The notes beneath the pieces are model-generated. The model worked only from the letters and a program-made list of their open reading frames with translations. It searched no databases and was not told where the DNA came from. The translations under genes and the position numbers were made by a program. A stretch of DNA of 64,000 bases, taken from Nitrobacteraceae bacterium AZCC 1564 (GTDB lineage: Bacteria > Pseudomonadota > Alphaproteobacteria > Rhizobiales > Xanthobacteraceae). Shown here piece by piece: positions 26,916-35,501 of the stretch (its first letter is position 1; every line of letters starts with the position of its first letter). Where the stretch lies: positions 3,611,001 through 3,675,000 of the forward strand of contig JBAGRR010000001.1 in the NCBI GenBank assembly GCA_036924835.1, written 5' to 3'.

Positions 26916-29900
26916 CTAGGCGATCGCGCTCGCGTGGGAAAATACGACTTCGATCAACGTGCCGGAATGAGGCGCTGTCTTGATGTAGAATTTTGCCCGA
27001 TTGGCTTCGACGAGAGCTTTCGTCAGCGAAAGGTTCATCGTGGAATTGTCGGCCGTCTCGTCCATCGCAAGGGGCGTGCGGAACGGCGCCATTGCAGCCG
27101 CGATTTCGCTGTCGTTGAGCCCCTGACCGGTGTCGCGAACGCGCAGCACGATATCACCGAAGTCGGTTGTGGCGGTGGAGACGATCACCTGTCCGCCGGC
27201 GTTGGCGAGATGGATCGAATTTCCGATCAAGTTGAGTGCAATCTGTCGCAGCGCACGTGCGTCGGCTTTGACGGGGGGGAGCGCATGAGCGAGAGAAGTT
27301 CGGATAATGATGCGCTCGCGGTTGGCTTGCGGCTGCATCACCGAGACACATTGCTCGACCAAACTGTTCAGATCCTGATTGGTGAATGACAGCTCCATCT
27401 TGCCGGATTCGATCCGTGACAGATCGAGCAGGTCGTCGATAATCGCCATCACGCGCTGGCCGGAAGCGCGAATGTCTTTCATGTATTCGACGTAACGTTC
27501 GTTGCCAAGCGCACCAAAACGTTCCTCGATCATGACGTCGGCAAAGCCGATGATCGCGTTCAGCGGAGTGCGGACTTCATGGCTGATCTTGCTCAGAATG
27601 TCCGATTTTGCGGTGGCGGACCGCTCTATCTGCCGACGGGCCTGCACCAATTCGCCTTCGTTTTTCTTCATTTGCGACAGGTCGCGGAAGATCGCGAAGA
27701 AGCGTGCGCCATCCGGCCGGGTTCGTCCCATTGTGATCGACAGCGGAATGATGCCGCCGTCGCGCACGCGGCCGAGCACGTCGCGGCCATGGTCGAGCAG
27801 GCTCGCAACGCTCGTGCCCTTGACGCTCTCGAGATAATCAAGCACGCCGCGCTGGCTTTCCGGCGCGAATAGATCAATCAAATTGAGCGCCGTCATCTGA
27901 CTGTCGTCGCGGCCGAACAGGGCTTCAGCGCTGCGGTTGCAGGAGACGACACGGCCCAGGCTGTCGAACATCACGATGCCTTCAGCCGTGGTGTCGAGGA
28001 TTGTGCTCAACTCCTCGGCCAGTGTGGAGTCGTCGGTCGGTAAAGCTGGAGTAGGTTCCACCACTGGAGGGGTTGGTTCGACAGACGTGCCGGAAAACAT
28101 CAGTGCATGCGCCGGCTCGCCATCCCAGGAAATCGCAAACAATGTTGCGTCTGCCCCCCTGCCGCCGTTCTTCGCCGCGGAGATGATCACCGGTGTTCCG
28201 GTTTCCGAGGAATTGCTTGTTGCCGGTGCGCCGGGTTCGACGAAGAGTGCGTCGAGGCCGCCGGCCTCGCTGAGCGCATGCAGGCTGTCGTATCCTGTCG
28301 CGTCGAGAAAAGCGCGATTGCAGTAGATCAGCCGATCCAGCCGATAGACCAGTACGCCAACCGGCAGGCGGTCGAGGAATTGCGAATCCTGCATCGCATC
28401 GGCGCGTGGCGATGGAGGCTCCGGCTGCAGGAATGCCACAGAGGGTTCTGTTGCGAGCACAGGTTCGGCTTCAGGTTGAACCGACGTGTCTGGAGGCGGT
28501 GGTGGTGCTGGCTCAACGACATCCGCGGGTTCGCTCGCGCCTTCAAGCCGCGCAGACAAGCGCCGCGCGAGTTCGTCGAATGCACTGCTCTCGCCTGGCG
28601 TGAGCGTCGGCGTCTTCGGCTCGTTGGGTGACCGGAACGGCAAAACGTTTTTGGGTGTTTCGTCCACGATTGGATCCGGTTCTGTGTGTGGTGGCGTGTC
28701 GTTTGTACTGACAAGGGAGAGCTGTGCGTCTGCAGCCGATGATGCATCAGGGGCCGACGCGCCCGAGGGCGCAGTCGCCGGCGGCGAAGGGGAGTATAAC
28801 ACGTCATCCCGCCGCTGTGCGGCCAGCCGGTCCAACCCCTCCAGGTCGCGGCAGACGCCAAACCCGCGGTAGCCTGTGAAATTGCGTTGCCGGTCATAGA
28901 GTGGCAAGCCGGAAAGCTCGACCGGCAGGCGCGTACCGACACCGTCGGCGGGCCAGTGCACAACGATGCCGCTCCAGGTGTCGTGCGTGGCAATGGCTGC
29001 TGCCACACGTCCCTCCGGGTCGAGGCCCAGAGTGTCTGCGATCTCACTCCACAGTCGTCCGAAAGCGGCGGCAGTGCGCGCGCCGATCAGACGCGTAAAT
29101 TCGTCGGAACCCAACGAAAAGCGGCCATCTTGATCTACCTGCCACATGAAGCGCAGTGGATGTCTGCGCGCATGAACAACCGGCTGGATGTCGATCTGTG
29201 ACAATGTCGCTGACACGTGACCCATATCCGCCGCGGGGGGCATGGGCGTTTGTTGCGAGGTGTTCGGCGGCGCATCCTGCGTCGTGATGACAGGAACATC
29301 CGCTTCGCCGCTCAATGCCCCAGAGGCTGGCGCATCCGCTTCAGACATTTCGATAGGAAGGACATCGGCCGCGGGTTCATCCGTTGCAGCCACGTTGTCC
29401 GGCTTGTGCTCGGCTACCGGTTCTTCAGTAATCTTATGTTGCGCGACCACTGACGATGCACTGTCGCCGGCCCACAGTTCGATAGCAGGGTGAGACTCGG
29501 CTGCTGTCTGATCGTTGGCAGTGGCTGTATTGCCTTCCGAATCGGACTCTGCCGCGTGGTCGACATGAACGGGATCTACCGGTGGTTCGCAGATAGCCGC
29601 CGCGCTTTCATCTGAGGAGGCGACGATAGCCTGTTGCGTGATGTCGTCAGCAATTGGAGAGCCGGTTTCGACAACGGGTTCGGCCCTTTCAGCGACCTTG
29701 GTCGTTGTGTCCGAGGCCTGAAGCTTCTCGTCTTCCGGAACAATCCGGGTCGCGGGAATAACCACCGGGGGCGCTGTGGTTTGTCGACGTGGCACAATCA
29801 CGGCGTCGATCACCCCGATCAATGCCATCTCAGCCTGCGTGCCCACGCGATGGACAGCGACGCGGCCGAACTCCATCTGCACCAGAGACTGTCCATCAGC

Positions 29901-30449
29901 TATCGCGGCGTCGCGGGCTTTATCGAGACCATCGCCGGATAAATCGTTGAATACCGCTGTGAAGTTTTTTGCGGCTTCGTTTGACCCGGCAAACGTACCG
30001 TCCTGTGTGAACGCCATTGCCGGCTTGGGGAGGCTGTCGATCAGGCGGGCGAGGCGCTCGTTCAATGGCATCGACGGCCCGGCGGATTCCACAGCCACGA
30101 CGAGGACACCCGTCGTGCCGTCAGCCAGCGTAAGTCGCGCGCAGGCACATGTCAGCAGCCGGCCGAGCGGCGCGCCAAAACCGCGCAGGCGCTCGAGCCT
30201 GGTCGCGCCGGTGGGGGATAGCCGGGCAGCGAGCTGCGCAACCTGACGCCGGTGCTGGTCTGCCGGGCCGATCATCCTCACGGCAAGCTCGGCAGAGTTC
30301 TTCGCGCGGAAGACTTTCGCGGCCACAGGATTCGCCCACAGCACGCGCGTGCCGTTTGTCGCCCAGAACCATGCGGGCATGCTGCCGGTCGCGTGAACCG
30401 CCAGACGCGGATCGCGGACCCCTTGCAGTTGAAAACTCGCACCACTCAT
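26916..30449 (-). CDS. PdhS-like PAS sensor histidine kinase with degenerate G2 box
   Basis: 1177 residues, no membrane spans. A long acidic/Pro-rich disordered middle separates an N-terminal PAS-like region from two PAS modules (about 700-780 and 800-915) and a kinase core. The H-box ISHEVRTPLNAIIGF has its histidine near 957, and ERFGALGNERYVEYMKDIRASG and LDLSRIESGKMEL match the PdhS/PleC/DivJ group that controls the DivK-CtrA cell-cycle pathway. The N-box (LNLIGN) and DTGQGL are present, but where GxGLGL should follow the sequence reads DNSTMNLSL, so ATP binding may be altered and phosphatase function may dominate. Probably monocistronic. Confidence 0.85.
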   Translation of the reverse strand: MSGASFQLQGVRDPRLAVHATGSMPAWFWATNGTRVLWANPVAAKVFRAKNSAELAVRMIGPADQHRRQVAQLAARLSPTGATRLERLRGFGAPLGRLLTCACARLTLADGTTGVLVVAVESAGPSMPLNERLARLIDSLPKPAMAFTQDGTFAGSNEAAKNFTAVFNDLSGDGLDKARDAAIADGQSLVQMEFGRVAVHRVGTQAEMALIGVIDAVIVPRRQTTAPPVVIPATRIVPEDEKLQASDTTTKVAERAEPVVETGSPIADDITQQAIVASSDESAAAICEPPVDPVHVDHAAESDSEGNTATANDQTAAESHPAIELWAGDSASSVVAQHKITEEPVAEHKPDNVAATDEPAADVLPIEMSEADAPASGALSGEADVPVITTQDAPPNTSQQTPMPPAADMGHVSATLSQIDIQPVVHARRHPLRFMWQVDQDGRFSLGSDEFTRLIGARTAAAFGRLWSEIADTLGLDPEGRVAAAIATHDTWSGIVVHWPADGVGTRLPVELSGLPLYDRQRNFTGYRGFGVCRDLEGLDRLAAQRRDDVLYSPSPPATAPSGASAPDASSAADAQLSLVSTNDTPPHTEPDPIVDETPKNVLPFRSPNEPKTPTLTPGESSAFDELARRLSARLEGASEPADVVEPAPPPPPDTSVQPEAEPVLATEPSVAFLQPEPPSPRADAMQDSQFLDRLPVGVLVYRLDRLIYCNRAFLDATGYDSLHALSEAGGLDALFVEPGAPATSNSSETGTPVIISAAKNGGRGADATLFAISWDGEPAHALMFSGTSVEPTPPVVEPTPALPTDDSTLAEELSTILDTTAEGIVMFDSLGRVVSCNRSAEALFGRDDSQMTALNLIDLFAPESQRGVLDYLESVKGTSVASLLDHGRDVLGRVRDGGIIPLSITMGRTRPDGARFFAIFRDLSQMKKNEGELVQARRQIERSATAKSDILSKISHEVRTPLNAIIGFADVMIEERFGALGNERYVEYMKDIRASGQRVMAIIDDLLDLSRIESGKMELSFTNQDLNSLVEQCVSVMQPQANRERIIIRTSLAHALPPVKADARALRQIALNLIGNSIHLANAGGQVIVSTATTDFGDIVLRVRDTGQGLNDSEIAAAMAPFRTPLAMDETADNSTMNLSLTKALVEANRAKFYIKTAPHSGTLIEVVFSHASAIA

Positions 30450-30692
30450 TCTTTAGACGACCCGGAGACCGGGCTCTTTACTCGCTTACGGCGCCGGATA
30501 CCGGCGATGGCCGGATCGGACAGGGTTAACAGATCATTAGTATGGCGTGACCTGCAGGAGGTCCACGGTCTGCGGCCACGCTACCATTCCAAACCCGTGA
30601 TAACCTTAATTCATGCGAATTGCTGGACCTTGATGCCCGGCGCGGCGTTGAGAGGTGTTGCAAAAGAAATTCAAAGGCTCACGATGGCGGCC
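30450..30692. other. upstream region of the PdhS-like kinase gene
   Basis: Part of a 517-base divergent gap that ends with repeat F and the phasin leader. A short CCCGG hairpin at 30461-30473 lies 12 nt from the kinase start. Nothing else recognisable. Confidence 0.45.
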
Positions 30693-30857
30693 CTAGTGTC
30701 CCGAATCCGAAGTTCGCCTCATAGTGCAGCGCACCTCATAGCGAACTTCGGATTCGAAAGAACACTAGGAAACTATGATTCCAGTGTGGTTCAGGTTCAG
30801 AAGTTCGCTTGAAGAACGCGCGGAGAAATCAAGCGAACTTCTGAACCACCACACCAG
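30693..30857 (-). repeat. composite palindrome repeat F
   Basis: Reverse orientation: TGTCC-type palindrome 30693-30768, spacer GAAACTATGATT, TGTGG-type palindrome 30781-30857. Cores AAGTTCGC in all four arms, the best preserved copy. Confidence 0.92.
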
Positions 30858-30966
30858 GATTTCGATGTGCTGCGTCATATCCGCGATGCGGCCGGGCAAT
30901 ATGATGGATCAACAGGGACACGGGGCCGCCGTTGGCCACCGGTTGTGGAAGCAGGGAGGGTGGACC

Positions 30967-31338
30967 ATGGAGACCGACCGTTTCGAGATTCCGAAGGAAA
31001 TGCGCACGATGGCGGAAGCCAGCTTCGAGCAGGCCCGCAAGGCATTCGAGACCTTCATTGGCAGCGCTCAGCAGACTGCAGAGGCGATCGGGGGAAAGGG
31101 AGATGCTGCCCGCGCCAGCGCGAAGGATATCAGTGCCAAGGCGATCGCCTTTGCGGAGAAGAATGTGCAGGCGTCGCTGGCTTATGCAGAGCAGCTCATC
31201 CATGCCAAGGACCTGACTGAAGTCATGCGACTCCACACCGAGTACGTGCAGGCGCAGATGCGTGCCTTGGCCGAGCAGGCCAGTGAAATGGGCCAGACCG
31301 TCACCCGCGCTGCGATGGACGTGACAAAACCCAAGTAA
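30967..31338 (+). CDS. phasin
   Basis: 123 residues from METDRFEIPKEMRTMAEASF; GGGAGGGTGG precedes this ATG, and the frame upstream to 30775 runs into repeat F. An all-helical amphipathic protein with the phasin_2 pattern (QARKAFETFIGSAQQTAEA ... KNVQASLAYAEQLIHAKDL ... MRLHTEYVQAQMRALAEQA). Phasins coat polyhydroxyalkanoate granules and control their size. A second phasin gene follows about 280 nt downstream. Confidence 0.92.
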   Translation: METDRFEIPKEMRTMAEASFEQARKAFETFIGSAQQTAEAIGGKGDAARASAKDISAKAIAFAEKNVQASLAYAEQLIHAKDLTEVMRLHTEYVQAQMRALAEQASEMGQTVTRAAMDVTKPK

Positions 31339-31379
31339 AAAACCAAGCGAGCAGAGATGGTTAAGGCCTGCTAACCGTC

Positions 31380-31433
31380 CTAGTGTCCAGATCCCGAAGT
31401 TCGCACAGGCCTGCGGCTTGCTCGGATGCGAAC
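31380..31433. repeat. half copy of the composite repeat (G)
   Basis: One TGTCC-type arm (CTAGTGTCC, core GAAGTTCGC), the tip and the start of the return arm (GATGCGAAC) are present. The outer return arm, spacer and second palindrome are missing. This is the only single copy in the window. Confidence 0.75.
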
Positions 31434-31481
31434 CCACACGCGTGACCCAGTCGTCCGCTGGGTTCCGGGGTGCAATATTTA

Positions 31482-31509
31482 TTGCGACGCACAATCTCGC
31501 TGTTATACT
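31482..31509 (+). promoter_or_regulatory. sigma-70-type promoter of the second phasin gene
   Basis: TTGCGA and TATACT are spaced by 16 nt. The predicted leader of about 100 nt contains a 7-bp hairpin, GATGGGC with GCCCATC, at 31529-31551, upstream of the ribosome site GAGAGGA. Confidence 0.6.
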
Positions 31510-31615
31510 GGTTCTAAGTGCTGGACCCGATGGGCAACCCGGCAGCCCATCGTGACGGTGATATATTACCTCCTGTTGGGTCAGCGGTTCTGAGTTCAAC
31601 GAGAGGAATATCTCC

Positions 31616-32044
31616 ATGAGTGCGAACGATCCGTTTTCTACCGTCGTCCCGTTCCAGGTTCCGGAGCAGGTGCGTGCCTTCGCCGAGAAGGGCGTCTCCC
31701 AGGCTCGTGAGGGCTACCAGAAGCTCAAGGAAGCGGCGGAATCCAACAACGGTGCGATCGAGGCTGCTTATACATCGGCCACCAAGGGCGCCGGCGACTT
31801 CACCGCGAAGGTGATTGAAATCGCCAAGACCAACACCGAATCGGCTTTCGATTTTGCGCAGGCGCTGCTCGGCGTGAAGTCTCTGCCGGAGGCCTTTGAG
31901 CTGGTGAATAGCCACGCGCGCAAGCAGTTCGAAACCCTGACCGCGCAGTCCAAGGATCTCGCCGACATCACTCAGAAAGTTGCCACCGAGACTGTTGAGC
32001 CGATCAAGGCCGGTGCTGCCAAGGCTTTCAAAACGGTTGCTTGA
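31616..32044 (+). CDS. phasin
   Basis: 142 residues. Helical, with FQVPEQVRAFAEKGVSQAREGYQKLKEAAE at the start and FDFAQALLGVKSLPEAFELVNSHARKQFETL later, the usual phasin_2 signature. Independent of the first phasin by its own promoter and terminator, so the two granule proteins can be regulated separately. Confidence 0.95.
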   Translation: MSANDPFSTVVPFQVPEQVRAFAEKGVSQAREGYQKLKEAAESNNGAIEAAYTSATKGAGDFTAKVIEIAKTNTESAFDFAQALLGVKSLPEAFELVNSHARKQFETLTAQSKDLADITQKVATETVEPIKAGAAKAFKTVA

Positions 32045-32070
32045 TTAGCGATCTTATCCACAACAGTTCA

Positions 32071-32099
32071 AAGCCCGGATTTTTTGATCCGGGCTTTTG
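32071..32099 (+). terminator. terminator of the second phasin gene
   Basis: An AAGCCCGGAT stem, T-rich loop and ATCCGGGCTT arm followed by TTG; 26 nt after the stop codon. Confidence 0.85.
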
Positions 32100-32215
32100 T
32101 TTGGGCCATCACTGGTCTTGCCAAAGCCGGGCATTACACCTAGTTTCCGGCCCATTCGAGCGTCCCTGTTGAAAGGCACGCCGGGCTGGAGCAAACTGTC
32201 AGCCCGACTGAAAAT

Positions 32216-32292
32216 GCAGTTGTAGCTCAGCTGGTTAGAGCGCCGGATTGTGGATCCGGAGGTCGGTGGTTCGATCCCACCCAACTGTACCA
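32216..32292 (+). tRNA. tRNA-His (GTG)
   Basis: 77 nt with encoded CCA. Acceptor arm GCAGTTG pairs with CAACTGT (one G-U), the anticodon stem CCGGA/TCCGG encloses loop TTGTGGA giving anticodon GTG, and the T arm GGTGG/CCACC carries TTCGATC. The base before the acceptor is T, not G, and the discriminator is A, so the usual bacterial G-1:C73 pair is absent. This matches the known alphaproteobacterial tRNA-His exception. Confidence 0.96.
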
Positions 32293-32335
32293 CTCTTCCC
32301 CTCTGATGTTCGGAACGCGCTAGGCCGAGTTGGCA

Positions 32336-34747
32336 CTAGGCTGTCTTGGCCTGAAGAAAGCGCTCTTCATGGCTGGCTTCGATGTCGGTGTTTTCACCGT
32401 GCGTGACCGCTCGGAATTGGCCGATCGCGGCGGGACGGCCCACCAGATAGCCTTGAACTTCATTGCAAAGCTCGGCCTGCAGAAACTCCAGCTCTGCCGG
32501 TGTCTCGACGCCTTCTGCGAGAACGGGCAGGCCAAGTCCGCGCCCAAGGCCGAGCACCGCTCGCACGATGGTGGCGGCTTGCTCGTTGGTGTTCACCGAC
32601 TTGATGAATGAGCCGTCGATCTTGATCTTGTCGAACGGGAAGGCGCGCAGGTTCGAGAGCGACGAATACCCCGTGCCGAAATCATCCATGGCAATATGCA
32701 CGCCGAGCGCCTTGATGCGGCGCAATGTCGTGAGCGCGCGGTTGAGATCGCGGATCAGCGCAGTTTCAGTGATTTCCAGTTCAAGCCTGTTTGGCGCAAG
32801 TCCGGTTTCGAGCAGCACTTCATGCACGAGTTGCACGAAGTGTTCGTTGTAGATCTGCACCGCGGACACATTGACTGCGATCGTCAGTGGCTGCGACCAG
32901 CTCGCGGCCTGCTTGCAGGCTTCGCGCAGCACCCATTCGCCGATGCCGAGGATGGCTCCGGATTCCTCCGCGATGGGGATGAACACGACCGGTGAAATCC
33001 AGCCGCGGGTGCGGTGCTTCCAACGTAGCAGCGCTTCGAAGCCGACGATGATCTTCGTCTCGATATCTTCTTGCGGTTGGTAGACCAGCGAGAGCTCTCC
33101 TTGGGCGACGGCCTGACGCAGATCATGCTCAAGCATTCTGCGGTCGCGCACGGCAGCGCCCATACCAGCCTCGAAGAAGCGGTAAGTGGCGCGGCCTTCG
33201 GTTTTAGCACGATAGAGTGCGGTGTCCGCGTGGTTGAGCAGCGTTTCCCGATCACCCGCATCGTCCGGGCAGATCGCGATGCCGATGCTGCACGAAATGA
33301 CGTCGTTCTCTGAGCCGTCACCTTCCGGTTTCAGGGTATCGAGGATTTTTTCGGCAAGCTTACCGGCGGCAGTCGGGCTGGTGAGCTCGGGAATAAGGAC
33401 TGCGAATTCGTCACCGCCGAGACGAGCTACCATACACTTGGAATCGAGAATCTTTGTCACGCGGGACGCAACGTGTTGCAGCACCTTGTCGCCGGCCGCA
33501 TGGCCGAACAGGTCGTTGACCTCCTTGAATCTGTCGAGATCGAAGCACAGCACGGCTAACTTCTGACCGTTCTCCAGCGCGACTGCAATTTCCTGATCAA
33601 GGCGTGCATGGAAGTTGGCGCGATTGGGAAGCGATGTCAGCGCATCATGGTGTGCGAGATATAGAATGTGCTGTTCGGCTTCCTTACGTGCCTGAAGGTT
33701 GCGGACGGCGATCACGTGATGGGCGCGTCCGGCAAAATCAATGGATCTCAGGATCAATTCGACTGGGATCGTTGCGCCGTCGATGTGACGAAGGTTGGCC
33801 TCGATAGGCTGGTCTGGATGAGCGAACAGCTTTGCGCGGGCGCTTTCATCCGGCACATAGTCTTCGAGTTTGGTGCCGACGAGTTTCTCCGAGGATGATC
33901 CGACAAGTTGTGCAAAGCTGGTATTGACGGTGACCGCGACATCATCGTCGCAAACCAGCAGTCCCTCGACTGCAGCGTTGGCAAGCCCGCGCATCCGGTC
34001 GGCTTCAAGAAGAGAGCGGCGCTGTTCGCGGGCATCCAGCGCGAGGCCAGCGAGCGACAGCAGAATGATGACGAAACTTGCAGTGGCGACGCCAACGGCA
34101 AGCCAGGCACCGGGCAGGGCAGCCTGCGAAACCTTCATGTTGGGATCCGGGATAATCGAAACGGCTCCCATCGCGGTGAAGTGATGGCTGCAGATCGCGA
34201 GAGTTAGCAGAACCGCGCCCGCGGTTTTCCATTTGTCGTCCTGTTTGTGGAGTCCCACAGGCACTGCCACCGCGCCGATCAGCGTTCCAAGCAATATGGA
34301 TGCGATGACGAGTGCTGGATCCCAGACGATGATGCCCTCAATCTCGAAGGCTGCCATTCCGACGTAATGCATCGTGGCGATACCGCCACCGACGATGGCG
34401 CCGCCAAGCCAAGGCCCAAGTCTAAATTTCGGATTCATCGACAGTGCAAGCCCCGCAGCGGTCAACAGGATTGCGGCGGCGAGCGACAACAGGGTGAGCG
34501 CAATATTGTAGCCGCTCGGAAGTCCCGGTGAGAAAGCCAGCATGGCGATGAAGTGGGTCGCCCAGATGCCAAAGCCGGTCGAGATTGCAGATACGGTCAG
34601 CCAGACGCCGCGCATATGGCCAGTCGATCCGCGCGCGTGCCGGAGCAGATTGATTGCAGCGAGTGAGGCCAGTGTGCAGATGACGGCGGCAAGAGCAACA
34701 AGCCACAGGTCGTGGGCTGTGGCGATACAATTATAAACTTTCAACAT
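32336..34747 (-). CDS. MHYT-PAS-GGDEF-EAL c-di-GMP protein
   Basis: 803 residues. Seven predicted N-terminal spans (to about 250) carry three MHYT-type motifs (WATHFIAM, TMHYVGM, SHHFTAMG), proposed to bind copper and sense a gas or redox signal. A PAS module (about 255-370) links to a GGDEF domain with intact GGDEF near 442 and an EAL domain (FEALLRW near 572, EITETALI, DDFGTGYSS, EGVE). No RxxD I-site is seen. Both activities may be present. The neighbouring copper module is suggestive but not proof. Two GCGCGATAA palindromic sites lie upstream. Confidence 0.93.
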   Translation of the reverse strand: MLKVYNCIATAHDLWLVALAAVICTLASLAAINLLRHARGSTGHMRGVWLTVSAISTGFGIWATHFIAMLAFSPGLPSGYNIALTLLSLAAAILLTAAGLALSMNPKFRLGPWLGGAIVGGGIATMHYVGMAAFEIEGIIVWDPALVIASILLGTLIGAVAVPVGLHKQDDKWKTAGAVLLTLAICSHHFTAMGAVSIIPDPNMKVSQAALPGAWLAVGVATASFVIILLSLAGLALDAREQRRSLLEADRMRGLANAAVEGLLVCDDDVAVTVNTSFAQLVGSSSEKLVGTKLEDYVPDESARAKLFAHPDQPIEANLRHIDGATIPVELILRSIDFAGRAHHVIAVRNLQARKEAEQHILYLAHHDALTSLPNRANFHARLDQEIAVALENGQKLAVLCFDLDRFKEVNDLFGHAAGDKVLQHVASRVTKILDSKCMVARLGGDEFAVLIPELTSPTAAGKLAEKILDTLKPEGDGSENDVISCSIGIAICPDDAGDRETLLNHADTALYRAKTEGRATYRFFEAGMGAAVRDRRMLEHDLRQAVAQGELSLVYQPQEDIETKIIVGFEALLRWKHRTRGWISPVVFIPIAEESGAILGIGEWVLREACKQAASWSQPLTIAVNVSAVQIYNEHFVQLVHEVLLETGLAPNRLELEITETALIRDLNRALTTLRRIKALGVHIAMDDFGTGYSSLSNLRAFPFDKIKIDGSFIKSVNTNEQAATIVRAVLGLGRGLGLPVLAEGVETPAELEFLQAELCNEVQGYLVGRPAAIGQFRAVTHGENTDIEASHEERFLQAKTA

Positions 34748-34774
34748 CCGTCAGTCCGCAATACGAGTACAAAT

Positions 34775-34790
34775 GTTATCGCGCGATAAC
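34775..34790. promoter_or_regulatory. candidate operator upstream of the MHYT-GGDEF-EAL gene
   Basis: GTTATCGCGCGATAAC is a perfect 16-bp palindrome 27 nt upstream of the start codon. A degenerate copy, TAACGCGCGATAA, lies at 34968-34980, and GATAAA/TTTATC half sites flank TTACGCG at about 34931-34952. The rest of the 427-base gap before csoR is repeat H. Confidence 0.5.
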
Positions 34791-34994
34791 TACGTCGTAT
34801 TGCGTAAGAAGCAGTAAATTCCCGCGCCAAGCCAAAGCTGGTGCACGTGCAAAGCAGAACGGTTAAGACGCTGTAAGTGCTCTACGCGTCGTATCAGAAC
34901 GCCTTGAAATGCAGGCGCTTTTGATTGGTCGATAAAATCTTACGCGTTTATCCCGACCTTGAAATGCTAACGCGCGATAAACCATGCGGGGGAA

Positions 34995-35163
34995 CTAGTG
35001 TGGTGGTTCAGAAGTTCGCTCCATTTTTTCCCGCGAGTTCTTCCAGCGAACGTCTGAACCTAAACCACACTAAAATTATGAGCTTTGCGAGTGTCCTCTC
35101 GAATCCAAAGTTCGCTACGGGGAGCGCTGCACCATGAGGCGAACTTTGGATTCGGGACACTGG
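34995..35163 (+). repeat. composite palindrome repeat H
   Basis: TGTGG-type palindrome 34995-35073, 14-nt spacer, TGTCC-type palindrome 35088-35163. Cores AAGTTCGC (one arm ACGTTCGC). It ends 11 nt from the csoR stop codon. Confidence 0.9.
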
Positions 35164-35174
35164 CCGTGCGCTGA

Positions 35175-35450
35175 TTAACGATCGACGCGACTCACCACAT
35201 CCATCAGCTCCGCGATCTTGCGGCGTTGATCGGCCTTATCACCAGATGTGATGGCGTGTTCGACGCAATGCGCGACGTGGTCCCGCAGGATTTCTTCTTC
35301 GACGCGGCGCAGCGCCGTACGTGCTGCGGCGATCTGTGTGACGATATCGATGCAGTAGCGATCATCCTCGACCATGCCGGCGAGCCCGCGGACCTGACCT
35401 TCAATTCGCTTCAGCCTTTTGAGGCACGATGACTTGATTTCCTGTCGCAT
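35175..35450 (-). CDS. csoR: CsoR-family copper-sensing repressor
   Basis: 91 residues, all-helical. The Cu(I) ligands fit CsoR exactly in spacing: Cys33, His58 and Cys62, equivalent to Cys36, His61 and Cys65 of the M. tuberculosis protein. KRLKRIEGQVRGLAGMVEDDRYC is the family's DNA-binding helix region. It should repress itself and the divergent copA when copper is low and release DNA on binding Cu(I). Confidence 0.93.
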   Translation of the reverse strand: MRQEIKSSCLKRLKRIEGQVRGLAGMVEDDRYCIDIVTQIAAARTALRRVEEEILRDHVAHCVEHAITSGDKADQRRKIAELMDVVSRVDR

Positions 35451-35457
35451 AGAGATC

Positions 35458-35480
35458 TATATACCCCCATAGGGTATACG
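35458..35480. promoter_or_regulatory. CsoR operator between csoR and copA
   Basis: TATACCC and GGGTATA at 35460-35478 face each other around CCATA. G/C tracts flanked by AT palindromes are the known operator type for CsoR/RcnR proteins. It sits in a 51-nt divergent gap, so one site can control both genes. Confidence 0.8.
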
Positions 35481-35501
35481 GCGCAAGCAAGGAATTGACT
35501 C

